Positions 1 to 8,920 of a stretch of DNA of 30,210 bases are shown piece by piece. A program made the position numbers and the translations under genes. This stretch comes from DAOVDI01 sp965373045 (GTDB lineage Bacteria > Acidobacteriota > Aminicenantia > Aminicenantales > Aminicenantaceae): NCBI GenBank assembly GCA_965373045.1, contig CBDVEQ010000008.1, positions 1 to 30,210 of the forward strand, read 5' to 3'. Every line of letters starts with the position of its first letter. The first letter of the stretch is position 1. The notes beneath the pieces are model-generated. The model did not search any database and was not told where the DNA came from. It worked only from the letters and a program-made list of their open reading frames with translations.

Positions 1-444
1 GCTAAAAACAAAGAGATAGATAAAGTGATGGGTTTGGAGTTGGGAGCGGATGATTACGTGACCAAGCCTTTCAGTCTCAGGGAGCTTATGGCTCGGGTAA
101 GAGCACTGTTGCGAAGAACAACAGAAAGGATTGAAGATATAGACACTTGCCGCTTTGGTCAGATAGAGCTGGATTTTAAAAAATATGAGGCACGAAGGGA
201 AGGGAAAAAGCTGGAACTAACAGCTCTGCAGTTTCATATGTTAAAACTTCTCATCCAGAAAAAAGGAGAAGTTATTTCCAGGGACGAATTTCTTGATGAA
301 ATCTGGGGAAGGGACAATGTTTGGATTTCACATCGCACCATAGACAGCCACATTGCCAATATCAGGAGGAAGATCGAGGACGATCCCTATCATCCCACCC
401 ATATTCTCAGCATCAGAGGGGTAGGATACAAGTTTGTTGATTGA
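1..444 (+). CDS. Response regulator, OmpR/PhoB family (3' part, 5' end outside window)
   Basis: The frame is open from base 1, so the gene begins before the window; 147 codons are visible. The first ~35 residues are the end of a receiver domain: GADDYVTKPF contains the conserved Lys of the switch region, so the phospho-acceptor Asp lies outside the window. Residues ~50-147 form an OmpR-type winged helix: LELTALQFHMLKLL, then the recognition-helix region SHRTIDSHIANIRRKIEDD and the wing RGVGYKFVD. The family acts as a DNA-binding transcription factor phosphorylated by a histidine kinase. No histidine kinase follows; the next gene, 83 bp on, is an exported propeller protein, which could be a target or simply a neighbour. 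Family assignment is secure; the target is unknown. Confidence 0.95.
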   Translation, partial: AKNKEIDKVMGLELGADDYVTKPFSLRELMARVRALLRRTTERIEDIDTCRFGQIELDFKKYEARREGKKLELTALQFHMLKLLIQKKGEVISRDEFLDEIWGRDNVWISHRTIDSHIANIRRKIEDDPYHPTHILSIRGVGYKFVD

Positions 445-527
445 CATCTTGTGCACGGAAATTGCGGTGTATTTCCACGCTTCCTTAACATATTTCGCAC
501 GGAAAAAACATATATTCTTATAAAGAT

Positions 528-2654
528 ATGAGACAGAGAGCCACATCAGACAGCACAAGGAGAATCTTTTTCGCTCTTTTTGTCTTATCCCTTAGCCTCC
601 TTTTTCTGTTCAATAGCTTATCCTCACAGCAGACCGCAGGGGAGCTTTTCCAGGAAGCGCTCTACCTGGAAGAGGCCGAAGGAGATCTGGAAAAGGCCAT
701 TGGACTTTACAAGAAGATTTTAGAGCAGTTTCCAGAGGAGAGAGAAGTGGCTGTCAAGGCCCAGCTCCATATCGGCCTATGCTATGAGAAGCTGGGATTA
801 AAAGAAGCTCAAAATGCCTTTGAGAAGGTTGTCGATAATTTTCCGGAGCAGGAAGAAGAGGTCAAGATCGCCCGGCAAAAATTGAGCCGTCTTTTGAAGG
901 CGAAAGCCGTGATTGAAGATAAAGAGAAAGAGCTAACAATGAAGAAGGTTTTCACAGTCGCTCCGAGAGACTTAGTGGGCACTCCTTCTCCTGACGGGCG
1001 GTATCTTTCCACGGTGGATTGGACAACAGGGGATCTGGCCATTAAGGAAATACCTTCCGGCAAACTGCACCGCCTCACCCATAATCGCGCGGAGTCGGCG
1101 GAGTACGCGCTTTTCTCCATATGGTCTCCTGATGGGAAAAAATTGGCGTATTCCTGGAGGAATAAAGAGGGCTTTTTCGAACTTCGTATTATTGGCCTGG
1201 ACGGATCAGAGCTCCGGGTTCTCTATCGAAACAGAGATAAATTCTCAGTTCGACCATTTGATTGGTCTCCTGACGGAAAACACATCCTGGCGGGACTGGG
1301 GGAACAGCAAAGAGCCACCCAAATAGCTGCCATCTCTGTCTTGGATGGGTCGGTCCAGATTCTCAAAGAGGGAATGATTGGGCCCGGATTTTACCTGCCA
1401 GATGGAAATTTCATTGTCTTTGATTTTGTTTCGACAGCACAGGAATCCCGGGGAAGTGATATTTCGGTGCTCCCTGTTCAGGGAGGCGAGGAATTTCCTC
1501 TCGTTAAACATCCTGCTCATGACTTTTCCCTCGGCTGGGATCCTCATGGCGAATGGTTTCTTTTTGTGAGTGACCGGACAGGAAACATGGATTTATGGGC
1601 TCTGGAGATGAAAAATGGCAGGCCACAGGGAGAGCCCTATCTCCTCAAAAAAAATATGGGAAGGATAGCCCCTCTGGGATTTGCTGAGAATGGTGACCTC
1701 TACTACACAATATACACAAGTATGAATGATGTTTATACAGCTTCTCTCGATCTTGAAAAAAACTCTCTTTCAACTCCACCAAAAAGAACAGAGGAGCTGT
1801 TTATGGGAGCTAATAGTTCACCTGACTTTTCTCCGGACGGAAAATACCTTGCCTATATTTCAAAACGGACCTTTGGACCCGGGCGCTTTGAACCCCTGGC
1901 TATTTGTATTCTTTCTCTGGAGTCGGGCGAGAAGCGCGAACTTTTTCCAGATCTCGAATCCTTGAGGTTTATCCGCTGGTCGAGAGATGGAAAAAATTTT
2001 TTCTCTTATGGATTTGACAAAAAAGGACGCACGGGCCTGTACTCCATTGATACTCAAACAGGCGAAACAGGTTTTATCTTTGAGTGCAAGCCAGAGGAGT
2101 TTATCCTTGAAATCGATGTATTTCCTGATGGAAAAAGGATCGTCTATAAAAAATTTAAGAGGGGAAAGGCAGAAACGGGAAGTATTATGAGCATAAGAGT
2201 CATGGATATTCAAAGCGGAAAAGAAGAAGAAATTTATCATAAAGATAATGCTACGGAGAGCCATCATGTGGCTTTATCCTCTGATGGGATGTGGATAGCT
2301 TTTGATGACAGAGACCCACGATGGATTTTGAAAGTCATCAGAGTCACAGGAGGAGGAACCAGAGAGTTATATAGAACGAAGTCTGGAGAGACTATCACTT
2401 CATTCGATTGGAGGCCTGAGACTCGAGAGATTTTTTTCACAAAGGGTATAAGCGGGAAGCCCAATCAATTATGGCGTGTGAATTTAGAGCGTGGAGAACC
2501 ACAAATAATAGATTTATCCATGAGGAGATTAAGGGAATTGCGTTTCCATCCAGATGGGAAACGAATTGCCTTTAGTGCGGGCTATATAGAAGCCGAAGTC
2601 TGGGTGATGGAAAATCTGCTGCGCCTGAAAAAGGTCGAGAAGGTCTTCAAATAA
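528..2654 (+). CDS. Exported TPR / PD40 (TolB-like) beta-propeller protein
   Basis: 708 aa. Residues ~12-34 are a hydrophobic export signal after a basic start, so it is probably periplasmic. Residues ~36-130 look like tetratricopeptide helices (AGELFQEALYLEEAEGDLEKA and a second repeat GLCYEKLGLKEAQNAFEKV). From ~145 to the end the chain is made of repeated blades with the PD40/WD40-like signature: SPDGRYLS, SPDGKKLAY, SPDGKHILAG, SPDGKYLAYIS, FPDGKRIVY, HPDGKRIAFSAG. This is the TolB-propeller fold, a protein or peptide binding scaffold; no catalytic motif is visible. The ATG start follows an AT-rich stretch with no strong Shine-Dalgarno, but the signal peptide begins directly there. The gene converges with the lipoprotein gene downstream, 39 bp away. 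The partner is unknown. Confidence 0.9.
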   Translation: MRQRATSDSTRRIFFALFVLSLSLLFLFNSLSSQQTAGELFQEALYLEEAEGDLEKAIGLYKKILEQFPEEREVAVKAQLHIGLCYEKLGLKEAQNAFEKVVDNFPEQEEEVKIARQKLSRLLKAKAVIEDKEKELTMKKVFTVAPRDLVGTPSPDGRYLSTVDWTTGDLAIKEIPSGKLHRLTHNRAESAEYALFSIWSPDGKKLAYSWRNKEGFFELRIIGLDGSELRVLYRNRDKFSVRPFDWSPDGKHILAGLGEQQRATQIAAISVLDGSVQILKEGMIGPGFYLPDGNFIVFDFVSTAQESRGSDISVLPVQGGEEFPLVKHPAHDFSLGWDPHGEWFLFVSDRTGNMDLWALEMKNGRPQGEPYLLKKNMGRIAPLGFAENGDLYYTIYTSMNDVYTASLDLEKNSLSTPPKRTEELFMGANSSPDFSPDGKYLAYISKRTFGPGRFEPLAICILSLESGEKRELFPDLESLRFIRWSRDGKNFFSYGFDKKGRTGLYSIDTQTGETGFIFECKPEEFILEIDVFPDGKRIVYKKFKRGKAETGSIMSIRVMDIQSGKEEEIYHKDNATESHHVALSSDGMWIAFDDRDPRWILKVIRVTGGGTRELYRTKSGETITSFDWRPETREIFFTKGISGKPNQLWRVNLERGEPQIIDLSMRRLRELRFHPDGKRIAFSAGYIEAEVWVMENLLRLKKVEKVFK

Positions 2655-2675
2655 AAATAATTTAATCTCTTCCCT

Positions 2676-2721
2676 TTATCGTAAATTCATTGCTCATCTT
2701 ATCGTAAATTCATCGCTCATC
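2676..2721. repeat. 23-bp tandem duplication at the 3' end of the lipoprotein gene
   Basis: Two adjacent 23-bp units (2676-2698 and 2699-2721) differ at one base. The second unit encodes the C-terminus MSDEFTI of the lipoprotein on the - strand. The first lies just after the stop and would encode MSNEFTI in another frame; the TGA stop overlaps the first ATG of the duplicate (AGATGAGC). This is seen directly. It looks like a slippage duplication that left the reading frame intact. Confidence 0.85.
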
Positions 2722-3476
2722 CAGTGGATATATTGAATGTTAGGTTTTTCTGGCCAAACATTAAGTCTTATTTTGTAATCTGTGCCATCTTCAAGTGAGG
2801 GATCCACTGTCCACGTATATGAACCCGTATTTACTAATTCTGTAACAATAGTTAGTAATTCACTACCCCCTTTATATAAATAAATTTTTACATGGGGTAA
2901 ATATAGAGGCCTTATATTATTTGAATCGCTTTCTATTTTCAATGATTTAGGAGAGCTTCTTTTTTCTGAAGTAGACGAGACAATATTTCTCATAAGAGAA
3001 GGAGATAATATATTTCTTGATGAATATAAGGGATTCAAATTATTTTCATGGTTTTTAGTTGAAGTTGATGTGTTTTGGATCTCCCAAGTTATTTCCACTT
3101 CTTCCCCCTTAATCCAGATCGTACCTGCCGTGGGATTAGTAATAGTAATTCTGAGCGGCTCCAATATTGCATCCACAATTAAGCCATAGTCACCCTTATG
3201 TTCAGCGGTAACTGTAATGGTTGTTTCCCATTCTTTATACCCCTCTTTTAAAATCTTTATTTTATGAGTTCCAACAGTTGGACATAAAAGCGCAGGTGTT
3301 ATGTTCCCTGTATTACCACCATCTAAGTATAAATATGCATGCCAAGGAGTAGAATACACCCAAACTTCTCCAAACTCAGTGCCCTTATTGTCAGGACTAG
3401 ATGGACTCTTGCAGCTCCAAAAAGAAGCTGTGAACATAAGAAATAAGAGAAAGACCATTGAACGTTTTGTAAACAT
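2694..3476 (-). CDS. PEGA-domain lipoprotein with Kre9/KNH-like Ig domain
   Basis: 260 aa. Residues 1-21 are a hydrophobic signal ending FWS-Cys22, a relaxed lipobox, so it is probably lipid-anchored. Residues ~37-107 form a PEGA-type beta domain (VWVYSTPWHAYLYLDGGNTG ... ILKEGYKEWETTITVT). Residues ~110-260 resemble the Ser/Thr-rich Kre9/KNH Ig-like domain: ITNPTAGTIWIKGEEVEITW near its start and TGSYTWTVDPSLEDGTDYKI near its end. A polar, low-complexity insertion (~137-195) splits that domain. These folds bind surface polysaccharide or protein; no enzyme motif is seen. The start has a good ribosome site (GAGGGAG, 4 nt before ATG). It lies 41 bp after the secreted protein gene on the same strand, so the two are probably one operon. 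Confidence 0.85.
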   Translation of the reverse strand: MFTKRSMVFLLFLMFTASFWSCKSPSSPDNKGTEFGEVWVYSTPWHAYLYLDGGNTGNITPALLCPTVGTHKIKILKEGYKEWETTITVTAEHKGDYGLIVDAILEPLRITITNPTAGTIWIKGEEVEITWEIQNTSTSTKNHENNLNPLYSSRNILSPSLMRNIVSSTSEKRSSPKSLKIESDSNNIRPLYLPHVKIYLYKGGSELLTIVTELVNTGSYTWTVDPSLEDGTDYKIRLNVWPEKPNIQYIHWMSDEFTIR

Positions 3477-3517
3477 TTTGCTCCCTCTTCCTATAAGACT
3501 TGAAGACTTGTTCTTTA

Positions 3518-4471
3518 TTAGTTGGTTATCGGATTCTTGATAAAGTCGATGTAGAAAGAGAAGTTTCCTTTTGCTTCAAGTGGAACAACGGTCACCGTCT
3601 TAGTGCCTCCTTTTTTCCCTTTTCCTTCTGCTCTTTTTGTATATTGTTCTTGTACCCAGAGGTTTTCGTTTGTAACGCTTATTCTCCATACTCCATCGCT
3701 ACTTTTTATTCCATTGTAATAGGCATATTCACTTGCATTCAGCTTCTCAATCCAGATATTCATATTCGTTAAATCATCATCATCGTGATTTCTTTCATCG
3801 CATTCTACGTTGTGGTATTCACTGTAAGGATCAGAAAAATCTTCTTGATTCTGCACACGGAACTTAATCCAGTCAGAAAAACTTATGAATTTAATTGGAT
3901 TATTATAACCCCAATATGCATCTTCAATACCATCAATGATAGAACCTAAACCTTCCGTAAATGAATGTTGGCCAACCTGAAATTTCATATAGAAATATTC
4001 GTAATTATCTTGACCACCTGAATACGGCTGACGCCTGTTTAAAAAACATGCCATGCAGCTTGGTGGATCGTTAATGCAGCCTTCGGGAAAGATGCAGAAT
4101 GGTCCTACATCTGGATAGTTTACATCATCAAAATCAACATTTTTAAAGCCCGCATAACGATTAGTAGGGTTGACCAGCTTAAAACAGAAATAATAATGAA
4201 ATGCTTTTTGACCTTTACTCAACCTCGAATAACCTTTTTCCACTTTTATTATCATATCACTATCGTTGTTTTTATAAATACTGTTATCTCCATATAACAT
4301 TGAACCACTTCCTGCTGACGGAAGTTGAACCGCCCAGGTGGCATCTGGTGGTTTAACAGGTTTTGCTTGGATTTTAACCTGGGCTTGGGTGAAGCTGATA
4401 CTAATTAAAAACAAAACAGCAATTACGACACCCAAAATCCCAAAAAAACTTAATTTTCGAATTTTTCTCAT
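3518..4471 (-). CDS. Secreted protein of unknown family
   Basis: 317 aa with a clear signal peptide (basic MRKIRK, hydrophobic to ~28, TQA cleavage region). I do not recognise the family. The mature part is rich in aromatic residues and Asp/Asn, without membrane segments. A cluster of four Cys at ~126, 132, 139 and 142 (CIFPEGC, SCMAC) could form disulfides or bind a metal. An Asp-rich patch (NHDDDD) lies near residue 230. The C-terminus ends in a strand-like FSFYIDFIKNPITN. The start is set by AGGAGG five bases before ATG, a very strong site. It is the first gene of a likely two-gene operon with the PEGA lipoprotein, so an envelope or surface role is likely but unproven. Confidence 0.8.
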   Translation of the reverse strand: MRKIRKLSFFGILGVVIAVLFLISISFTQAQVKIQAKPVKPPDATWAVQLPSAGSGSMLYGDNSIYKNNDSDMIIKVEKGYSRLSKGQKAFHYYFCFKLVNPTNRYAGFKNVDFDDVNYPDVGPFCIFPEGCINDPPSCMACFLNRRQPYSGGQDNYEYFYMKFQVGQHSFTEGLGSIIDGIEDAYWGYNNPIKFISFSDWIKFRVQNQEDFSDPYSEYHNVECDERNHDDDDLTNMNIWIEKLNASEYAYYNGIKSSDGVWRISVTNENLWVQEQYTKRAEGKGKKGGTKTVTVVPLEAKGNFSFYIDFIKNPITN

Positions 4472-4796
4472 CCTAACCTCCTTTTCCTTTTTATTCGATT
4501 TGAAATTGCCTTATATTTCCTTTATTTCTTCTAATATAGAAATTCTCGGCGTGTTATGTGTTAAGGAAATGTGCAAATTCCCCACATATTCGATGGAAAT
4601 TCGCTGTATAGAGGAATGAGGTATTGATTATGCTCCAGACTCGAGGGTGACTATAGCTCCTTTTTTCCTCCACAATCACTTGACAGAATCTTCACACTTC
4701 CTTGACCTTGCGGATCAACTTGGCCCAGTCTCTGGAAGGCACAAATGGAGTTTCTTCGGATAAGCTTATGTTTTTTAATAAGGAATTTATAAATCA
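4472..4796. other. 325-bp intergenic region, mostly featureless
   Basis: The region lies between the start of the secreted protein gene and the end of the PLP enzyme gene. It is AT-rich, holds only short open frames without ribosome sites, and has a 13-bp imperfect palindrome near 4535-4550. The only interpretable part is a short stretch at 4692-4760 that resembles a transposase tail (listed separately). I found no convincing -35/-10 pair for the secreted protein gene. Confidence 0.6.
4692..4760 (-). pseudogene. Possible fragment of an IS91-type transposase C-terminal region
   Basis: Read on the - strand, this stretch encodes TPFVPSRDWAKLIRKVKEV and then a stop. The phrase RDWAKLIRKV-EV is like the conserved segment just before the C-terminal zinc-binding part of IS91-like transposases (usually ...WA-LI-KVYEVDPL-CP-CG). 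Here the following DPL and Cys residues are missing and a TGA follows. It would be a remnant of at most about 23 codons. The match is from memory of the family, so the call is tentative. Confidence 0.35.
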
Positions 4797-5915
4797 TCAA
4801 ACAACATCCAACGCTTTCTTCAAATCATCAATAAGCAAATCAGGATCCTCAATCCCCACGGAAAGCCGAACAAGACTTTCACTGATGCCGGCTTTTACCC
4901 GGGCTTCCGGACTTAATGCGGCGTGCGTATTTGTAATTGGCTGGTTTGCAAGACTTGTCACACCGCCAAGGCTGGTTGCAAGCTTTATGGTTTTAAGATT
5001 GTCCATGAAATTTTTTGTGCCTTCGAAATCAGCTTTCAACTCAAAACTGAGCATCCCGCCAAATCCTTTCATTTGACGTTTGGCGATTTCATGATCTGGA
5101 TGTGAAAGCAAACCAGGATAATGAACGAATTCGATTTTATTTTGACCTTCTAAAAATTGAGCAATTTTTTGTGCATTCTCATTTTGACGCTGAACACGTA
5201 ATTCCAACGTTTGAATACCCCTGAGTGATAAAAACGCAGTCAAAGGATCCATAATTCCACCGGTAATTTTTCGGTATCTCCAAATGGTTTCAAAATATTT
5301 TTTATCGCAACAAACAAATCCTGCTGTAATATCGTGATGACCACCGAGATATTTTGTAGCGCTGTGAATAACGATATCCACTCCCAAATCTTTAGGGCGC
5401 TGATTCACTGGCGAAGCAAAAGTAGAATCGAGCATTACAATTGCGCCTTTTTTATGAGCTGCTTCGGCAAAAGGTTTAATGTCAACGACTCGAAGCAGCG
5501 GATTGGTCGGAGTTTCAAGATAGAGTATTGTTAATCCATTTTCAATTTCTGCATAAAATCGAGTCAAATCATCACAATTAATATCAATTGTTTCAATCCC
5601 AAAGCGAGGAACAACATCATTTAGTAACTCATAAGTTGCACCGTAAATTTCTCGTTGGTAAACAATTCGGTCCCCTTTTTTAAGAAAAGCCAATAATGAT
5701 GTCGATATTGCCGCCATCCCTGAACTAAAACCCAGGGCAGATTCATAACCTTCAATTTCAGCCATTGCTTTTTCGGTTTCCTGCACCGTTGGATTATCCC
5801 AGCGAGAGTATATGTGCCCCGAATGATTTTGGACGACATCAATCAGGTCATCTGATTTTTCAAATTTATACGTAGCACTCAGGCAGACAGGTGGTACTAT
5901 AGGTGAGCTTTTCAT
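4797..5915 (-). CDS. Cys/Met metabolism PLP-dependent enzyme (cystathionine gamma-synthase / gamma-lyase family)
   Basis: 372 aa. Family motifs are all present: YSRWDNPT (36-43, phosphate-binding Tyr and Arg), GFSSGMAAI (62-70), LETPTNPLL (133-141), and the PLP-lysine site HSATKYLGG with Lys188, followed by HHDITAGF. The C-terminal substrate-binding part has SLGGVTSLANQP and ESLVRLSVGIED. Members catalyse elimination or replacement on Cys, Met or homoserine derivatives in the cytosol; sequence reading alone does not separate MetB, MetC, cystathionine gamma-lyase and methionine gamma-lyase. The N-terminus is ~15-20 residues shorter than usual, but the start is supported by AAGGAG eight bases before ATG and by a promoter at 5964-5991. 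It appears monocistronic and metabolically unrelated to its neighbours. Confidence 0.93.
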   Translation of the reverse strand: MKSSPIVPPVCLSATYKFEKSDDLIDVVQNHSGHIYSRWDNPTVQETEKAMAEIEGYESALGFSSGMAAISTSLLAFLKKGDRIVYQREIYGATYELLNDVVPRFGIETIDINCDDLTRFYAEIENGLTILYLETPTNPLLRVVDIKPFAEAAHKKGAIVMLDSTFASPVNQRPKDLGVDIVIHSATKYLGGHHDITAGFVCCDKKYFETIWRYRKITGGIMDPLTAFLSLRGIQTLELRVQRQNENAQKIAQFLEGQNKIEFVHYPGLLSHPDHEIAKRQMKGFGGMLSFELKADFEGTKNFMDNLKTIKLATSLGGVTSLANQPITNTHAALSPEARVKAGISESLVRLSVGIEDPDLLIDDLKKALDVV

Positions 5916-5963
5916 TATATCAACTCCTTATTTTGAATAAAAAATGAAATAGCTTTTGTTAAT

Positions 5964-5991
5964 ACTATATAGAACAAATATTTCCTGTCAA
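5964..5991 (-). promoter_or_regulatory. Sigma70-type promoter of the PLP enzyme gene
   Basis: On the - strand: TTGACA (5986-5991), 16-bp spacer, TATAGT (5964-5969). It lies ~48 bp before the ATG at 5915. Both boxes are close to consensus. The element is part of a 30-bp sequence duplicated at 11472-11501. Confidence 0.75.
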
Positions 5992-5993
5992 TA
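5964..5993. repeat. 30-bp exact direct repeat, copy 1
   Basis: All 30 bases are identical to 11472-11501, in the same orientation. This copy contains the complete promoter of the PLP enzyme gene. Confidence 0.9.
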
Positions 5994-6026
5994 AGGAGTC
6001 CTCTAGCCTGAATTATTTATAAAAAT

Positions 6027-6084
6027 TGTCGATACGTTTAAGCATCAATACAATCACATGGAGATTTGTTTTTATGTATCGACA
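6027..6084. repeat. 9-bp inverted repeat with 40-bp spacing
   Basis: TGTCGATAC at 6027-6035 is answered by GTATCGACA at 6076-6084. The arms lie in the 246-bp gap between kinase K1 and the PLP enzyme gene, upstream of the latter's promoter. They could be paired protein-binding sites or the base of an RNA hairpin; nothing else is seen to decide. Confidence 0.5.
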
Positions 6085-6161
6085 CTTTTCACCCTCCGGG
6101 CAAGCCGATCTCTTCACCATGGAATTCTTCATTTTTGAAACAATGCTCTATTAACTGCTTT

Positions 6162-8855
6162 CTATCCTTTGGGCTTTATCAATTCTTTAAACGGGGGGTA
6201 TTCATAAAGAGGTTCCAAATCGATATCATAGTAAAGCCGTTCGTAGCTTTGTCCCTGATTGAGAGATTCGCGGAGGAGTCTCACTGCCAACTCTTTCTCA
6301 CCGAGTAAAGAAGCAATACAGGCCCGCCAGTATGTATGGTTCCCATTGATATAGAATCGCTCAATTCCTGCAAGCTCATGACTTATTCTGAGAGCTTTCT
6401 CTTTTTCTCCCAACCTAGCAGCTAAGCATCCCAGCCGGCCTTTGTAATTAATACTATCCGGATTCTCTAAGAGGAGCTGCTTGTATATTTCTTCCGCCTC
6501 TTTCCACTGCTCAGCCAGTTCTAATGAAAAAGCTAGACCTGACCGGTAATCTCTTTCCTTGTTCTCTTTGTACCAGGCTATGGCTTGATTGGCTATTTCT
6601 ATTGCTTCCTCTTTATAGCCATTGAGACGCAGTTCCCTGGAGGCATATCGCATTATGCTTGCCGGTGTCCAGCTGCCTTGAAGAGGAAGATTATGACTCT
6701 CCTCAATTCTCTTCTGAATATCTCCCACTTTCCCGAGTGCAGCCAGGGCACGAACTTCATACCAAAGATTGGATAGAAGATATGGATACTGTTTCCGCCC
6801 TTGTCTGGCTGCTTTCAGCTCTTTTTTATGTTTTTCCAGCATATGATAGCCAAAGCATAGATCATCCCAGTAGGAATACCAGCCCTGCCACATAGGCCTC
6901 TCAGGATTGATTGATAAAAAGGCTTCTACACCCTCCTGAGGATAGTTCATCCTATAAGCAGCCAATCCAACGTGATATTCATACAAAGAGGAAAATTTCG
7001 CCGCTTCTCTTATCAAGCGCAAAGCTTCTTTTCTTTCCCCTCTGCGATTGGCTCGCATGTAGTCAAGAAAATACCTTTCACCTGGTGCAAATTCATTTCT
7101 GAATTCATTGGCCTTCTCCAGCACTGCATCGGATTCTGCATATCTTCCCAAATTGGAATAACCTACAGCTATCATCATCATTGGCAGGACAAAAGAAGGA
7201 TCCATAGCGATGGCTTTATTACAATGCTCAATGGCAGCCTCATATTTTCTGTTTTTCATAAACAGCTCACAGCCCTCTATGTATTCCTGGTAGGCTTCAT
7301 AATTCGGCATGCTCAAAGATTGGGAGATAAACTCAGCAATTCTTGGATCGGATTTTATGGCCATTGTTCCCATGATTCTTTGCTTTGCCGACTCAATCAC
7401 TTCCATCGGATTTTCACGGCTTCCAGTGACAGGATCAAGACTGGTTGTGTTTTTTTCGTCTTGGATGTCGTTGAGCCGGACGTGAAACTGGAGATTTTCA
7501 TCCTGCAGATAATAGCTTCCCGTGATGATCCAGCGGGCTTTTGTTTCCCTGGCTAATCCGTTTATTAAATCTTCTTTGGATAGGGTCTCAGTGAGTGCTG
7601 CCACTGTTATCATTGGCGTTGTGGAAAAAAGTCCTGTTTGGGCCAATCCGTGAGTGATCCAGTCAGATGCCAGTTTGCTCAGATTATCAAGGTTCGAATC
7701 CCCGGTTTGGTTTTCAAAGAGAGCTACAACAACCCGGTTAGAGACAACGTCCGGCCTTCTATTTGTTAAAACCAAAATTAGAATGACTGATAAAGCCAAA
7801 ACAGTTACTGCTGGGATCAGCAGCTTCTTCCATCCAATAGTAACAGTGATTTCTTTAGATGCAGTGATCTTTCTCTTGGGTTCAACTCGTTCTGCCGTGG
7901 GGAGTCCCAGTTCTAATCTTTCAAGCTCAGACTTCAATTCATCTGCATTCTGATATCGGTTTTCTTTCTCTTTCTCGAGACATTTTAAAATCAAATGATT
8001 GAGGTCATCCGGAATCCTTTCATTAAAGTTCTTTGGTTCTTTAGGAGTCTCAGTCTTTTGTTTGACTCCAACTGTAAGAGGAGTATCCCCTTCAAAAGGC
8101 ACCCGGTCTGTCAGCATTTCATAGAGAATAATGCCAAGAGAATAAATATCAGATCGCTGATCGACTTCTTTTCCTTCCACTTGCTCCGGTGACATATACT
8201 GTGGTGTCCCGATCATTACCCCAGGTCCTGTGATACTTTTCCCCTTAACAGCCCTGGCAATCCCAAAGTCCATGATCCTGGCGTTGCCGCCCCGGTCAAT
8301 CATGATGTTGTTTGGTTTTAAGTCCCTATGCACCACTCCCATATTGTGGGCTTCGGCTAAACCTTCACAGATCTGCTTGGCTATTGAAATGGCTTTTCCT
8401 ATCGTTAGCTGTCCGGTTTGTCGGATCAATCCCTTTAAGTCCTGTCCCGATATATACTCCATCGTTATGAAATGCGTCCCCTGTTCCTCCATAAGCTCAT
8501 ACATGCTGCCGACAGTTTTATGTCTTATCTTCCGGGCCAACTTCAGTTCATTCTTAAACCGCTCGATAGTCCTTTTGTCCAAAGCGATATCAGGCTTGAT
8601 GAGCTTGAGAGCTACTTCCTCATTCAGCTTTTTATCGAGGACACGATACACCTTGCCCATTCCCCCTTTGCCCAACTCTTCAATGATCTGATAACGTCCT
8701 GCAAATATGGAGCCTGTGGTGAGTTCTTCTGTGGGAGTCTCCAGGGTTTTTGTGTGTATTGCTTCTTCAATCCCTGGGAGTGGAGTTGCGCACTCACCAC
8801 AAAATTTTTGATTGTCAGGATTTTCGGTATGACATTTTGGGCACTTATTGGTCAT
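6162..8855 (-). CDS. K1: zinc-ribbon Ser/Thr protein kinase with membrane segment, FlgO/TolB-like domain and TPRs
   Basis: 897 aa from the chosen ATG. A zinc ribbon opens the protein (C5, C8, C19, C22 in CPKC...FCGEC). A Hanks-type kinase spans ~54-313: Gly loop GKGGMGKVY, Lys84, HRDLKPNN with Asp178, DFG Asp196, GTPQYMSPEQ. All catalytic residues are present. One membrane helix (~343-364) follows. The outer part begins VVVALFENQTGDSNLDNLS, the FlgO/TolB-like pattern, then TPR helices to the end. I chose ATG at 8855 over an in-frame TTG at 8876: the ATG has AAGGGG seven bases upstream and gives the MTNKCPKC start shared with sister kinases, whereas the TTG would sit only ~8 nt from the predicted transcription start. 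The likely role is sensing outside, or by TPR partners, and phosphorylating cytosolic targets; the targets are unknown. Confidence 0.93.
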   Translation of the reverse strand: MTNKCPKCHTENPDNQKFCGECATPLPGIEEAIHTKTLETPTEELTTGSIFAGRYQIIEELGKGGMGKVYRVLDKKLNEEVALKLIKPDIALDKRTIERFKNELKLARKIRHKTVGSMYELMEEQGTHFITMEYISGQDLKGLIRQTGQLTIGKAISIAKQICEGLAEAHNMGVVHRDLKPNNIMIDRGGNARIMDFGIARAVKGKSITGPGVMIGTPQYMSPEQVEGKEVDQRSDIYSLGIILYEMLTDRVPFEGDTPLTVGVKQKTETPKEPKNFNERIPDDLNHLILKCLEKEKENRYQNADELKSELERLELGLPTAERVEPKRKITASKEITVTIGWKKLLIPAVTVLALSVILILVLTNRRPDVVSNRVVVALFENQTGDSNLDNLSKLASDWITHGLAQTGLFSTTPMITVAALTETLSKEDLINGLARETKARWIITGSYYLQDENLQFHVRLNDIQDEKNTTSLDPVTGSRENPMEVIESAKQRIMGTMAIKSDPRIAEFISQSLSMPNYEAYQEYIEGCELFMKNRKYEAAIEHCNKAIAMDPSFVLPMMMIAVGYSNLGRYAESDAVLEKANEFRNEFAPGERYFLDYMRANRRGERKEALRLIREAAKFSSLYEYHVGLAAYRMNYPQEGVEAFLSINPERPMWQGWYSYWDDLCFGYHMLEKHKKELKAARQGRKQYPYLLSNLWYEVRALAALGKVGDIQKRIEESHNLPLQGSWTPASIMRYASRELRLNGYKEEAIEIANQAIAWYKENKERDYRSGLAFSLELAEQWKEAEEIYKQLLLENPDSINYKGRLGCLAARLGEKEKALRISHELAGIERFYINGNHTYWRACIASLLGEKELAVRLLRESLNQGQSYERLYYDIDLEPLYEYPPFKELIKPKG

Positions 8856-8890
8856 TGCTGTCCCCTTGTTTCCCAATCTAGATCAGCAAA

Positions 8891-8920
8891 AGAATATCAA
8901 GGAATAGGGGAATGTGTCAA
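8891..8920 (-). promoter_or_regulatory. Sigma70-type promoter of kinase K1
   Basis: On the - strand: TTGACA (8915-8920), 18-bp spacer, TATTCT (8891-8896). The predicted leader to the ATG at 8855 is ~29 nt. The -35 lies inside ATTTGACAC, the same nine bases found at the -35 of K2 and of the kinase remnant at 21895. Confidence 0.7.

Noticed and set aside
457..476. GGAAAT...ATTTCC inverted repeat after the response regulator
   Set aside because: A six-base stem with no T-run; too weak to call a terminator.
6972..7556. 194-codon open frame opposite K1
   Set aside because: It is antisense to the conserved kinase coding region, without ribosome site or recognisable motifs; a codon-bias shadow.
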